DNA of 12,766 bases from an uncultured Bacteroidales bacterium (GTDB lineage: Bacteria > Bacteroidota > Bacteroidia > Bacteroidales > Muribaculaceae). A model generated the notes under the pieces. That model saw nothing but the letters and a program-made list of their open reading frames with translations. It was not told where the DNA came from and did not search any database. Of the stretch, positions 5,849-12,766 are shown in pieces; positions within the stretch are counted from its first letter, which is position 1; each line of letters opens with the position of its first letter. The position numbers and the translations under genes were made by a program. The stretch is from assembly GCA_949123685.1 (NCBI GenBank), contig CASBHZ010000085.1, positions 1-12,766 on the forward strand, written 5' to 3'.

Positions 5849-6976
5849 ATGATACAGACAGAGACGCCTGTTGCTGCAGGATTGCCTGACGGTGCCAAGG
5901 CTTTTAATGAATTGAAAGGTTTAAGTTTTGATGACGCGATTGAGAAGGTTGCTAACGGCTTAGTAAGTTTCGGTTTTAAATTGTTGATAGCTATCCTCGT
6001 GTTCTACGTTGGGCGCTTCATTATCCGTAAACTTTATAAGATGACTTTGACAGTGATGACCAAGCGTAAGATGGATGCATCCCTTACCACTTTCGTGTTG
6101 TCACTCATAAAAATGGTTCTCTATTTTATATTGATAATTACGATTGTCGGTATTCTTGGGATAGAGACCAGCAGTTTTCTTGCCGTTTTTGCATCAGCCG
6201 GTGTTGCTATAGGTATGGCATTGAGCGGGACACTGCAGAATTTTGCAGGTGGAGTCCTTATACTCCTGTTGAAGCCATACAAAGTCGGAGACTATATAGA
6301 AGCCCAGGGATATGCAGGAACAGTGAAATCGATTCAATTGTTTCATACTGTTATAAACACGGTTGACAATAAGGCTATTATAATACCTAACGGCGGTCTT
6401 TCAACCGGTTCGATTAATAATTTTTCGCTTGAAAGTTATCGGCGTGTAGACTGGACAATCAGTTTATCTTATGACACTGATCTTGCTGCTGCAAAATCTA
6501 CGATCCTTGGAATGATAAATGAGGATTCCAGGATAGTGAAAAGATATATCGAAGATGACATTCAATATCGTGAAGAGTTAGCTCAAGAAAAGGAGAATGC
6601 GCTTCATCCTGAATTGAATGGTGGAAATGAAGAAGTGAAGAAGAAACGATGGTGGGGTGGTATCAAGCCGCATTTGAAAAAGCGTAAAGAGGTGATTCAC
6701 CAGACCCTGACAGAAGATGTAGAAATGAATGCCGCAATACCAGTGAAAATAGAGCGTCAGCCTTTTGTAGGATTGAATGAAATGGCAGACAGCAGCATAA
6801 ATCTTGTGGTCAGGGCATGGACTCACTCTTCAAATTACTGGGGTGTTTATTTTGAGATGAACGAGAGGTTTTTCACGGAACTTCCCAAACATGGTTTTTC
6901 ATTCCCGTTTCCTCAATTGGATGTCCATTTTGATCAGGGTATTATCCAACCTCAATCAAATGGCTCTGCATCGTAA
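5849..6976 (+). CDS. MscS-family mechanosensitive channel
   Basis: A 375-residue inner-membrane channel that opens under membrane tension and releases solutes on osmotic downshock. Three membrane helices are visible: about 40-60, 80-102 and 107-142. The third is the pore helix with its Gly/Ala pattern (FASAGVAIGMALSGTLQNF) and the following LLLKPYKVGDYIE, which enters the beta domain with the IIIPNG motif (177-182). The N-terminal 35 residues are soluble. The usual C-terminal domain is interrupted: after DSRIV (226-230) come about 70 mostly charged residues (231-302, with KKKRWW at 264-269) before it resumes at PFVGLNEMADSS, making the protein longer than the 286-residue E. coli MscS. The start has only a weak AAAGA upstream. 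The 3' end overlaps the convergent ThiF-like gene by 35 bases. Confidence 0.9.
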   Translation: MIQTETPVAAGLPDGAKAFNELKGLSFDDAIEKVANGLVSFGFKLLIAILVFYVGRFIIRKLYKMTLTVMTKRKMDASLTTFVLSLIKMVLYFILIITIVGILGIETSSFLAVFASAGVAIGMALSGTLQNFAGGVLILLLKPYKVGDYIEAQGYAGTVKSIQLFHTVINTVDNKAIIIPNGGLSTGSINNFSLESYRRVDWTISLSYDTDLAAAKSTILGMINEDSRIVKRYIEDDIQYREELAQEKENALHPELNGGNEEVKKKRWWGGIKPHLKKRKEVIHQTLTEDVEMNAAIPVKIERQPFVGLNEMADSSINLVVRAWTHSSNYWGVYFEMNERFFTELPKHGFSFPFPQLDVHFDQGIIQPQSNGSAS

Positions 6977-7655
6977 GCAAGTCGATAGTGAAAATTTTGT
7001 CGTAAAGCATCTCGCCGGTTCCGGTGAGGTGCTTTATTGTTTCTGAAGCCTGACAACAAGCTATTATTCCGGCGGCGGGACCGAGCACACCGGATATTGA
7101 ACATGGCATGATTCCGGTTTCTACGCCCTCAGGATAAAATATCTGTGAATATCGCACATGACCACGTGCCCAACTCATCACCTGTCCTGAAAATCCGGCT
7201 ACGCCTCCTATGCAACAAGGCTTGCCAAGTTCATGACAGATCTTGTCTGTCATGAACTTGGAGCTGGGATTGTCTGTTGCGTCTACGATGAAGTCGCATT
7301 CAGAATATAGTTCAAGAGCTGATGATTCGGTTATGATTACGTTATGGCATTCTACTTCACAGCCGGGGTTAAGCAATCTCATGCGGGTTGCTAAAGTTTC
7401 CGCTTTCGATTCTCCGGTTTCTGTTGTGGAATAGAATAGTTGCCGTTGAAGATTCGAGATATCGATAGTGTCAAAGTCAGCTATGCTTATTTTGCCTATT
7501 CCGGCACCGGCAAGATACATTGCCGTTACGGAGCCGAGTGCACCGCAGCCGGTTATGAACACATGTGCTTTCTTTAATGACTCGATCCCGGCAGTTCCTA
7601 TTTCGGGGATCGCTATCATTCTGGCATATCTTATTCTCTCCTCTCCTGTAATCAT
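6942..7655 (-). CDS. ThiF/MoeB/HesA-family E1-like adenylyltransferase
   Basis: A cytoplasmic E1-like enzyme of 237 residues that would adenylate the C-terminal glycine of a ubiquitin-like sulfur carrier (ThiS or MoaD type). Seen: ERIRYARMIAIPEIG at the start, nucleotide-binding GCGALGS (36-42), acidic DFD (60-62), Arg-bearing NLQRQ (68-72), DATDN (125-129), and the Cys185 region PCSISGVLGP. The zinc CxxC pairs of ThiF and MoeB are missing: HVRYSQIFYPE stands where the first pair belongs and no pair follows near the C terminus. I chose the ATG at 7655, ten bases after the glutamine synthetase stop, because family members begin just before this motif. An upstream ATG at 7700 would add 15 residues and overlap the preceding gene. 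The order suggests an operon with the synthetase. ThiF-like is the best guess; no thiS or moaD is nearby. Confidence 0.82.
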   Translation of the reverse strand: MITGEERIRYARMIAIPEIGTAGIESLKKAHVFITGCGALGSVTAMYLAGAGIGKISIADFDTIDISNLQRQLFYSTTETGESKAETLATRMRLLNPGCEVECHNVIITESSALELYSECDFIVDATDNPSSKFMTDKICHELGKPCCIGGVAGFSGQVMSWARGHVRYSQIFYPEGVETGIMPCSISGVLGPAAGIIACCQASETIKHLTGTGEMLYDKIFTIDLLTMQSHLIEVG

Positions 7656-7665
7656 AAATCTGTGT

Positions 7666-9165
7666 TTATCCGCAGTGCCAATACTTCTTGACGAGATCAA
7701 GCATTGCCTTCCGGTTGCCGGCTATCTCCTTGCGGAGAGATGAGTCTTTGAATGAATCAAGTTTCTTGATGATACCCGAAATCATTTCGGGTGAGAATAC
7801 ACCATACTTCTCAAATACACCACGTTTTTCGGCAAGTTTTTCGGCAGATGCCGTGCAGCTGTCAGGAAGTCCTTTAAGTGCCGCAAGTTTAGCTTTATTT
7901 TCATCGGAATGGATATTGACGCTTACATAAAGCTCTTCAGCTCTTTCAAGCGCGTTTTCCATTTCGAATCCTTCGCGGGCGGCTACAACCATAGCTGCGA
8001 TGAGTTGATAGACGTCTGCTGAACAGTCTGCACTCCGGAGCTCCGCTGTCTGTTTTTCGGGATTTGTTGTGGATGGCTCTTCAAGCGGATTTGCTTGAGA
8101 ACACATATCGTTTTCTCCGGTCCAACCTAATGGGACGCGAACAAGGACTGAACGGTTGCGGTCTCCCCAGCAAATTGAAGTGGGTGCTTCCTGATGAGGA
8201 ACGAGACGGAAATAGCTTGTAGGAACCTTATTGCCCATGGCTGTTATAGCATCGGCATTTTCAAGTATTCCGACGATAGCCTTTTTAGCGATATCGCTCA
8301 ATTTGCCATCTTCGATCATCATGTTCTTGCCATCTTTCATTACCTTGAAATGAATATGCAATCCGCTGCCTGCTTTACCCTCTGTGATTTTTGGAGCGAA
8401 TGTCACATCATATCCCTTTTTCATTGCAAGAGTGCGTATTATCCACTTTGCAAGCATCAGGTTATCTGCCGCGAATCTTGCCGGTATGGGAAGGAACTCT
8501 ATTTCATTCTGCTCAAATATCTTGCCGTCGATTGTAAAATTCCCGACTTCGTTATGACCATATTTTATTTGTCCTCCGACCTGGGCTATAAGTGACATGC
8601 ATTCCATCCTGAAATCGTTGAATTTCGCGAAAGGTGCAGATTCGTGATAACCTTTCTGGTCTGTAGCCTCGAAAAGCGAAGTGTCGTCTGCGATCACGTA
8701 ATATTCAAGTTCCCCCATAGCGTAGAAATCCATGCCGGTTATTTCATTAAATGAACGGCAAGCTTTCTGTAACGTATATTCGGGAGAAGATTTCAATGGA
8801 TTTCCTTCTTTATCGAAGAAAGATGCCAGCATTGTCAGGGTCGGAACTTCTGCAAACGGATCAACGAAAGCTGTGGAATAGCGAGGGATCACGTAAAGGT
8901 CACTGTTGCCGGCTTCAATGAAGGGGAAAAGGCTTGAGCCGTCCACCCGCTCTCCGAATGTGAGGATGGAATCGAGATATTCTTCCGAATTTATTACGAA
9001 ATTAAGGGTTTTCAATCTGTTGTCATCAGCGGGATACATGAAATTCACCATTTTTATTTCATTCTCCTTGATGAAACGTATAATGTCAGCTTTTCGAAAT
9101 TCTTCTGGCATTTTCTCCAGATATTGCACCACGCGATTGGGGCACAATGTAATGTTTGTGTTCAT
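7666..9165 (-). CDS. glnA: Glutamine synthetase, GSI-like (about 500 residues)
   Basis: A 499-residue synthetase that condenses glutamate and ammonia to glutamine with ATP. Family landmarks appear in order: the metal-binding GELEYY (151-156), HNEVGNFT followed by FEQNEIEF (204-224, where E. coli has a shorter HEVA-GQ-EI), GSGLHIHF (266-273), RLVPHQEAP (320-328), WGDRNRS (333-339) and AELRSADCSADVYQL (374-388). So the metal and substrate residues look intact. I do not see the NLYDLPP adenylylation loop of enteric GSI, so control by adenylylation is unlikely. It is far shorter than GSIII (GlnN, about 730 residues). Gamma-glutamyl-amine ligases share this fold and cannot be excluded. A -7 box with a palindrome precedes it, and the E1-like gene follows 10 bases later. 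Confidence 0.88.
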   Translation of the reverse strand: MNTNITLCPNRVVQYLEKMPEEFRKADIIRFIKENEIKMVNFMYPADDNRLKTLNFVINSEEYLDSILTFGERVDGSSLFPFIEAGNSDLYVIPRYSTAFVDPFAEVPTLTMLASFFDKEGNPLKSSPEYTLQKACRSFNEITGMDFYAMGELEYYVIADDTSLFEATDQKGYHESAPFAKFNDFRMECMSLIAQVGGQIKYGHNEVGNFTIDGKIFEQNEIEFLPIPARFAADNLMLAKWIIRTLAMKKGYDVTFAPKITEGKAGSGLHIHFKVMKDGKNMMIEDGKLSDIAKKAIVGILENADAITAMGNKVPTSYFRLVPHQEAPTSICWGDRNRSVLVRVPLGWTGENDMCSQANPLEEPSTTNPEKQTAELRSADCSADVYQLIAAMVVAAREGFEMENALERAEELYVSVNIHSDENKAKLAALKGLPDSCTASAEKLAEKRGVFEKYGVFSPEMISGIIKKLDSFKDSSLRKEIAGNRKAMLDLVKKYWHCG

Positions 9166-9189
9166 GTTTACGTATTGATTTAGGTTATG

Positions 9190-9219
9190 AGTAAGCTAAG
9201 GCTTACTTATGCAAAGATA
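9190..9219 (-). promoter_or_regulatory. glnA promoter -7 box with palindrome at the transcription start
   Basis: On the minus strand TATCTTTG (9219-9212) matches TAnnTTTG. A -33 TTTG exists only at imperfect spacing (9237-9234 at 14 bases, 9246-9243 at 23). Immediately downstream AGTAAGC (9190-9196) and GCTTACT (9201-9207) form a perfect 7-bp inverted repeat around TAAG, covering the expected start of transcription near 9206. It may be an operator or a leader hairpin. The leader would be about 40 bases. Confidence 0.45.
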
Positions 9220-9279
9220 ATAAAAGTTTGATTCAAATTAAACAAAAAATATTAATAATCTTCATGAAATCGCTGAACT

Positions 9280-9293
9280 GTCGGTGCTCCGAC
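9280..9293 (-). terminator. Short hairpin just after the DUF3108 gene
   Basis: GTCGG (9280-9284) pairs with CCGAC (9289-9293) around TGCT, two bases past the stop codon at 9296. Its T-run (TTTT, 9294-9297) is on the plus-strand side. On the minus strand, where the gene reads, a T-run appears only about 35 bases later, so it is at best a weak terminator or a 3' stabilising stem. Confidence 0.25.
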
Positions 9294-9295
9294 TT

Positions 9296-10060
9296 TTAAC
9301 TACCGGTGAAATATACCCTTACTTGACCTACAGGAAGCTGTCCTACAAGATATAGGGGAATATGTTGCGAGTCGGTGGAAATCCAAGTGTCTATGTCGTC
9401 ACTCGATTTATTCTTGCCCCCGGTTGTGAAGTTAAATTGGATATGATATGCCTCCTTTTTGGAATTGTCACGCAGTTTTATGATTTCTTTCCCTAATGAT
9501 TTAATAGTTATTGTCTCAGCTTTCGATCCGGAGAATACGGTTGCACGGATAGCTTTCCCTTTTTGAAGTTCTCCATAATTGATAAGCCTCAGGTAATAGA
9601 ACACGGACAGCATGTCATAAACGGGTCCAGAAGCATGTAGCTTTTTTTCAGATTGGGAAATGATGCCATCCTTGTTTTTCTTGTATCTTTTGCAATACCC
9701 CGAAACCTTTTTTTCTGAATACGTATATGTGATCACATCTTTTCCATATTTCCCTTTTTCATGTGCTATTTTTGTATAAGACAACGGCTTCATATCTCTG
9801 ATTCTGATCGAACCGAGTAGGGTGTCGCGCACTTGATAGAACCTGTCTGCCCAAGGTTTTGTCTTGGCAGCCATTATAATTTCATAGTTTGGTCCATTAT
9901 TGCGGAGGGATAGGGTTGCGTCTCCCGCATCCTTATGGATAAGCCCCCATTTATAAGTTATCACATAGTGTAGGTTCTCATCTTTAAATCCCTTGGCGAA
10001 AGCGTTTGAAGCGAAAGCTAAAATGAGAAATGATATTAATATGGTTGATAATTTTTTCAT
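9296..10060 (-). CDS. DUF3108-family exported protein
   Basis: A 254-residue envelope protein with a clear signal peptide: Lys-Lys start, hydrophobic core (about 5-18) and a cut after AFA (20-22). There is no lipobox Cys, so it is probably soluble in the periplasm or attached to the outer membrane. The mature part is beta-rich with regular hydrophobic alternation, starting at YVITYKWGLIHKDAGDATL and ending in PLYLVGQLPVGQVRVYFTG. These two landmarks fit DUF3108, a family of unknown function found in Bacteroidetes and Proteobacteria. It follows trxA on the same strand, 88 bases away with a hairpin between, so co-transcription is only partial at best. No catalytic motif is evident and the single Cys (about 122) excludes an internal disulfide. 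Confidence 0.75.
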   Translation of the reverse strand: MKKLSTILISFLILAFASNAFAKGFKDENLHYVITYKWGLIHKDAGDATLSLRNNGPNYEIIMAAKTKPWADRFYQVRDTLLGSIRIRDMKPLSYTKIAHEKGKYGKDVITYTYSEKKVSGYCKRYKKNKDGIISQSEKKLHASGPVYDMLSVFYYLRLINYGELQKGKAIRATVFSGSKAETITIKSLGKEIIKLRDNSKKEAYHIQFNFTTGGKNKSSDDIDTWISTDSQHIPLYLVGQLPVGQVRVYFTGS

Positions 10061-10090
10061 GAGGTTTTAAATAGCTTCGTTATTAAAACG

Positions 10091-10117
10091 GAGAGGCACC
10101 CCTTATGTGATGCCTCT
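10091..10117 (-). terminator. Hairpin between trxA and the DUF3108 gene
   Basis: AGAGGCA (10092-10098) pairs perfectly with TGCCTCT (10111-10117) around 12 bases. On the minus strand it is followed by CCGTTTTAAT, a weak T-run. On the plus strand it is followed by TTTGATTTATTTTTTT. It probably attenuates transcription leaving trxA. Confidence 0.45.
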
Positions 10118-10148
10118 TTTGATTTATTTTTTTAAGGTTCCGGTCTAT

Positions 10149-10445
10149 TCAATAGTATTTTTGCAACTCTTGCTCCAGTGTCTCAATGGGTTGAACACCA
10201 ACGCCACGCCATTTTATTTCTCCATTAAGGAATATTAAAAATGTTGGTACGGACCTTACATTGTATATAGATGCAAGTTCTTGGTTATTATCTATATCAA
10301 TCTTTATTATCCTTGCCTTTTCTCCAATCTTGGCATGCAACTCTTCAAGCACGGGATGCATCATCTTGCATGGTCCGCACCATGTGGCAAAAAAGTCAAC
10401 CAGTACAGGTTTCTCTGATTTTATGATATCTTCAAATTTTTCCAT
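10149..10445 (-). CDS. trxA: Thioredoxin
   Basis: A 98-residue cytoplasmic thioredoxin, a little shorter than the usual 105-110, with no signal peptide. The redox site is WCGPCK with Cys23 and Cys26, preceded by VLVDFFAT. The buried Asp is Asp17, and the cis-proline is Pro67 in RSVPTFLIF. The C terminus GVQPIETLEQELQKY is the usual last helix. It reduces disulfides in cytosolic proteins, taking electrons from thioredoxin reductase. It lies 117 bases downstream of clpB on the same strand with no terminator seen between, so the two heat- and redox-stress genes are probably read together. Its leader contains a lone copy of the repeat end found at 2261-2515. Confidence 0.92.
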   Translation of the reverse strand: MEKFEDIIKSEKPVLVDFFATWCGPCKMMHPVLEELHAKIGEKARIIKIDIDNNQELASIYNVRSVPTFLIFLNGEIKWRGVGVQPIETLEQELQKYY

Positions 10446-10460
10446 AATACTAATAAATTT

Positions 10461-10491
10461 TATTTTTTAAACAGTTTCTTATAAACAGTTT
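10461..10491 (-). repeat. Lone element end in the trxA leader
   Basis: Read on the minus strand, TAAGAAACTGTTTAAAAAAT matches the end of the element at 2515 (TAAGAAGCTGTTTAAAATAA) closely. A second AAACTGTTT lies just before it, so the 9-mer occurs twice (10469-10477 and 10483-10491 on the plus strand as AAACAGTTT). It ends about 20 bases before the trxA ATG, the same placement as the copy before the protease gene. Confidence 0.45.
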
Positions 10492-10562
10492 ATTATTAAA
10501 CGTATTTGCCTCCTATTAGGTTCTTGCATTCAACAAGTTCGTCAATGAAAGCGAGTCGTTTG

Positions 10563-12719
10563 TCATTTATTGCTGAATATGAGATTGTCACCATCCCTGT
10601 CAATTACAATCGGATGCTCCCGGTCAACTTTCTGGGCGAGAATGTCTTTTGAAAGCTGGTTGAGCACCATCCTTTGTATCGTCCGCTTCACCGGTCTGGC
10701 TCCAAACTCCGGATCATATCCATCTTCGGCGAGGAGTTCAAGAGCTTGGTCGGTTACATTGAGCACAACTCCGTTAACGGTAAGCATTTTTTTGATGCTT
10801 GCAACCTGAAGGCTTACGATTTGAAGTATCTCTTTCTTATCAAGCGGAGTGAACATTACAGTTTCATCGATACGGTTGAGAAACTCCGGACGGATTATCT
10901 GTTTTAGCCGATCCATCACATCCTGTTTCGTGGTGGCAATTATTTCCTCCTTCTTGTCTTCTTTTTTATCTGCGAATCCCTGGAAGTTCTGGCGTATTAT
11001 ATTTGACCCCATATTGGAAGTCATGATTATAATAGTATTCTTGAAATTAATGAAACGGCCTTTGTTGTCTGTGAGTCTTCCGTCATCAAGCACCTGCAGC
11101 AGGATGTTGAAAACATCAGGGTTGGCTTTCTCTATCTCGTCAAAGAGCACGACACTGTAGGGTTTGCGGCGCACTGCCTCTGTGAGCTGTCCTCCCTCTT
11201 CATATCCCACATATCCCGGAGGCGCCCCCACAAGCCTTGAAACAGAGTGCTTCTCCATATATTCCGACATATCGATACGAGTCATCATGTCTTCGTCATC
11301 AAAAAGATATTCTGCCAATGCTTTTGCAAGCTCGGTTTTGCCCACACCCGTTGTGCCGAGGAATATGAATGAACCGATAGGGCGTTTTGGGTCGTTAAGT
11401 CCGGCACGGGAGCGGCGCACCGCATCGGAGACGGCACGGATTGCGTCTTCTTGTCCGATTACGCGTTTATGCAGCTCCTCTTCAAGGTGCAAGAGTTTTT
11501 CCTTTTCACTTTGAGCCATCTTCTTTACGGGAATCCCTGTCCATCTGCTCACGACTTCTGCTATGTCTTCGGCATCCACTTCCTCTTTGATCATGGCTCC
11601 TTCTCCCTGCAGTTCCTTAAGCTTTATCTGGATTTCCTTATTTTCATCTTCCTTTTGCTTGATGAGTGAATAACGGATTTCAGCCACTTTTGCATAATTG
11701 CCTTCACGCTCTGCGCGTTCGGCTTCATAATTAAGCTGCTCTATGTCGATCTTGTTTTGCTGAATCTTGTTAATCTCATTTTTCTCAGCTTTCCATTTTG
11801 CACGAAGCGATTTTTCAGTGTCACGCAGGTTGGCGAGATCCTCATCTATCTCTTTCAACTTGTAAGTGTCGTTTTCCCGTTTTATAGCTTCGCGTTCAAT
11901 CTCCAACTGCTTTATTTTCCTTGAAGCTTCGTCCAAAGCCTGTGGCTGGGAATCCATTTCGAGACGCAGCTTGGATGCAGCTTCATCAATCAGGTCTATG
12001 GCTTTGTCTGGAAGGAACCTGTCGGTGATATAACGCACGCTGAGTTGGACTGCTGCAATGATTGCCTCATCCATTATGCGGACCTTGTGGTGATTCTCGT
12101 ATCGCTCCTTAAGACCACGGAGAATTGAGATCGCAGACATTTCATCCGGCTCATCCACCATCACTTTCTGGAAACGCCTTTCAAGAGCCTTGTCTTTTTC
12201 AAAATATTTTTGATATTCGTCAAGTGTGGTCGCGCCGATTGATCTGAGTTCCCCCCTGGCGAGGGCGGGTTTAAGGATGTTTGCAGCATCCATTGCCCCT
12301 TCCCCTTTTCCGGCACCGACAAGAGTGTGTATCTCGTCAATGAAAAGAATAATCTCACCGTCACTTTGGGTCACCTCGTTTACGATTGCTTTCAGGCGTT
12401 CCTCAAATTCACCCTTATATTTTGCACCGGCGACAAGCGCTCCCATGTCGAGGGAATATATCTGTTTTGATTTCAGATTCTCCGGCACATCTCCACGAAC
12501 CACCCGCATGGCAAGTCCTTCTGCTATAGCCGTCTTTCCGGTTCCGGGTTCACCGACCAGCATCGGATTGTTCTTAGTGCGTCGTGAAAGGATCTGGAGC
12601 ACTCGGCGTATTTCTTCATCGCGTCCTATAACCGGATCAAGTTTTCCGTTCCTTGCCCGGTCATTCAGGTTGATTGCATATTTACTGAGTGCCTGATACG
12701 ATTCTTCAGCGCTTTGATC
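10563..12719 (-). CDS. clpB: ClpB disaggregase, 5' end missing
   Basis: 718 residues of a Hsp100 AAA+ disaggregase that works with DnaK to pull apart protein aggregates. The frame stays open to 12719, beginning DQSAEESYQALSKYAIN and KLDPVIGRDEEIRR, so the GTG at 12602 is not the start; about 140 N-terminal residues are missing at the contig end. In visible numbering: Walker A1 GEPGTGKT 56-63, pore region KYKGEF from 100, Walker B1 Asp128-Glu129, Arg pair 181-182, coiled-coil middle domain about 254-374 (which marks ClpB rather than ClpA/C), Walker A2 GTTGVGKT 455-462, Walker B2 Asp527-Glu528, sensor Asn569, and GARPVKR 673-679. All ATPase motifs are intact. trxA follows 117 bases later. Confidence 0.95.
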   Translation of the reverse strand, partial: DQSAEESYQALSKYAINLNDRARNGKLDPVIGRDEEIRRVLQILSRRTKNNPMLVGEPGTGKTAIAEGLAMRVVRGDVPENLKSKQIYSLDMGALVAGAKYKGEFEERLKAIVNEVTQSDGEIILFIDEIHTLVGAGKGEGAMDAANILKPALARGELRSIGATTLDEYQKYFEKDKALERRFQKVMVDEPDEMSAISILRGLKERYENHHKVRIMDEAIIAAVQLSVRYITDRFLPDKAIDLIDEAASKLRLEMDSQPQALDEASRKIKQLEIEREAIKRENDTYKLKEIDEDLANLRDTEKSLRAKWKAEKNEINKIQQNKIDIEQLNYEAERAEREGNYAKVAEIRYSLIKQKEDENKEIQIKLKELQGEGAMIKEEVDAEDIAEVVSRWTGIPVKKMAQSEKEKLLHLEEELHKRVIGQEDAIRAVSDAVRRSRAGLNDPKRPIGSFIFLGTTGVGKTELAKALAEYLFDDEDMMTRIDMSEYMEKHSVSRLVGAPPGYVGYEEGGQLTEAVRRKPYSVVLFDEIEKANPDVFNILLQVLDDGRLTDNKGRFINFKNTIIIMTSNMGSNIIRQNFQGFADKKEDKKEEIIATTKQDVMDRLKQIIRPEFLNRIDETVMFTPLDKKEILQIVSLQVASIKKMLTVNGVVLNVTDQALELLAEDGYDPEFGARPVKRTIQRMVLNQLSKDILAQKVDREHPIVIDRDGDNLIFSNK

Positions 12720-12766
12720 AGATCGGAAGAGCGTCGTGTAGGGAAAGAGTGTGTCTCCTTGTGTAG
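12720..12766. other. Illumina adapter left on the contig end (artefact)
   Basis: The sequence from 12720 starts AGATCGGAAGAGC and continues as the 33-base Illumina Read-1 adapter to 12752. The next eight bases (12753-12760, GTCTCCTT, reverse AAGGAGAC) sit where the i5 index belongs. The last six (GTGTAG, reverse CTACAC) are the end of the P5 oligonucleotide. The clpB frame is genuine up to 12719 and should not be extended beyond it. Confidence 0.97.

Noticed and set aside
5686..5889. 67-codon frame before mscS
   Set aside because: It is AT-driven, overlaps the mscS start in another frame and ends in a cysteine run read out of frame from mscS.
8194..8595. 133-codon plus-strand frame inside glnA
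   Set aside because: It is antisense to a conserved part of glutamine synthetase, including the GSGLHIHF region.
11334..11357. GTTGVGKT in ClpB in place of the more common GPTGVGKT
   Set aside because: Only the variable second position differs; I believe this form is usual in Bacteroidetes ClpB, and the Lys and Thr are intact.
10563..12602. GTG at 12602 as the clpB start
   Set aside because: The same frame continues upstream to 12719 with conserved ClpB sequence (KLDPVIGRDEEIRR), so this Val is internal.
12226..12696. 156-codon plus-strand frame inside clpB (and others at 10570-11669)
   Set aside because: They are antisense shadows of the ClpB ATPase domains.
1..12766. CRISPR arrays, tRNA and rRNA genes
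   Set aside because: I saw no regularly spaced direct repeats, no cloverleaf-like sequence and no rRNA signature on either strand by eye.

Overview
The window looks like a piece of a Bacteroidales chromosome from a gut-type lineage; Muribaculaceae is my best guess, but family-level placement is inference. The evidence is an RprX/RprY two-component pair of the Bacteroides type, a lipoprotein clostripain (C11) protease, a DUF3108 protein, and several promoters with the Bacteroidetes -7 box TAnnTTTG in place of a sigma70 -10 box. Shine-Dalgarno sequences are weak or absent, as is usual in this phylum.

Layout. (1) Positions 1 to about 1190 read as the tail of mobile DNA. There are IS21-like tandem end repeats at 1-44 and one small membrane protein gene (117-332, minus). 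Then come about 850 bases without a gene that are packed with inverted repeats, one of them a strong terminator-like hairpin. This part probably ends at a CTnDOT-like attachment core at 1189-1198. (2) 1199-4062: the minus-strand pair rprX then rprY, closed by a 22-bp terminator hairpin. The two genes are held apart by a palindrome-rich element of about 255 bp with inverted ends. (3) 4063-4409 is a divergent promoter region with good promoter boxes facing both ways. (4) 4410-6976, plus strand: a C11 lipoprotein protease, then an MscS-type channel with a charged insertion. (5) 6942-9165, minus strand: a GSI-type glutamine synthetase followed by a ThiF/MoeB-like E1 enzyme. The end of the E1 gene overlaps the end of the MscS gene tail to tail. 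(6) 9296-12719, minus strand: clpB (5' end missing), trxA, then a DUF3108 envelope protein. (7) 12720-12766 is not biological: it is Illumina P5/Read-1 adapter with an 8-base index between, left on a contig end.

How the genes fit together. RprX senses a signal at the envelope and passes phosphate to RprY. ClpB and thioredoxin form a protein-quality and redox pair and are probably co-transcribed. Glutamine synthetase makes glutamine, and its promoter carries a palindrome over the likely start of transcription. The E1-like enzyme 10 bases downstream has lost the zinc cysteines of ThiF/MoeB, so its carrier partner is unclear and is not in the window.

The most unusual material is non-coding: the structured region in the mobile tail, the element between rprX and rprY, and lone copies of that element's end just upstream of trxA and of the protease gene. 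I found no clear new multi-gene system, no CRISPR array and no tRNA or rRNA gene.
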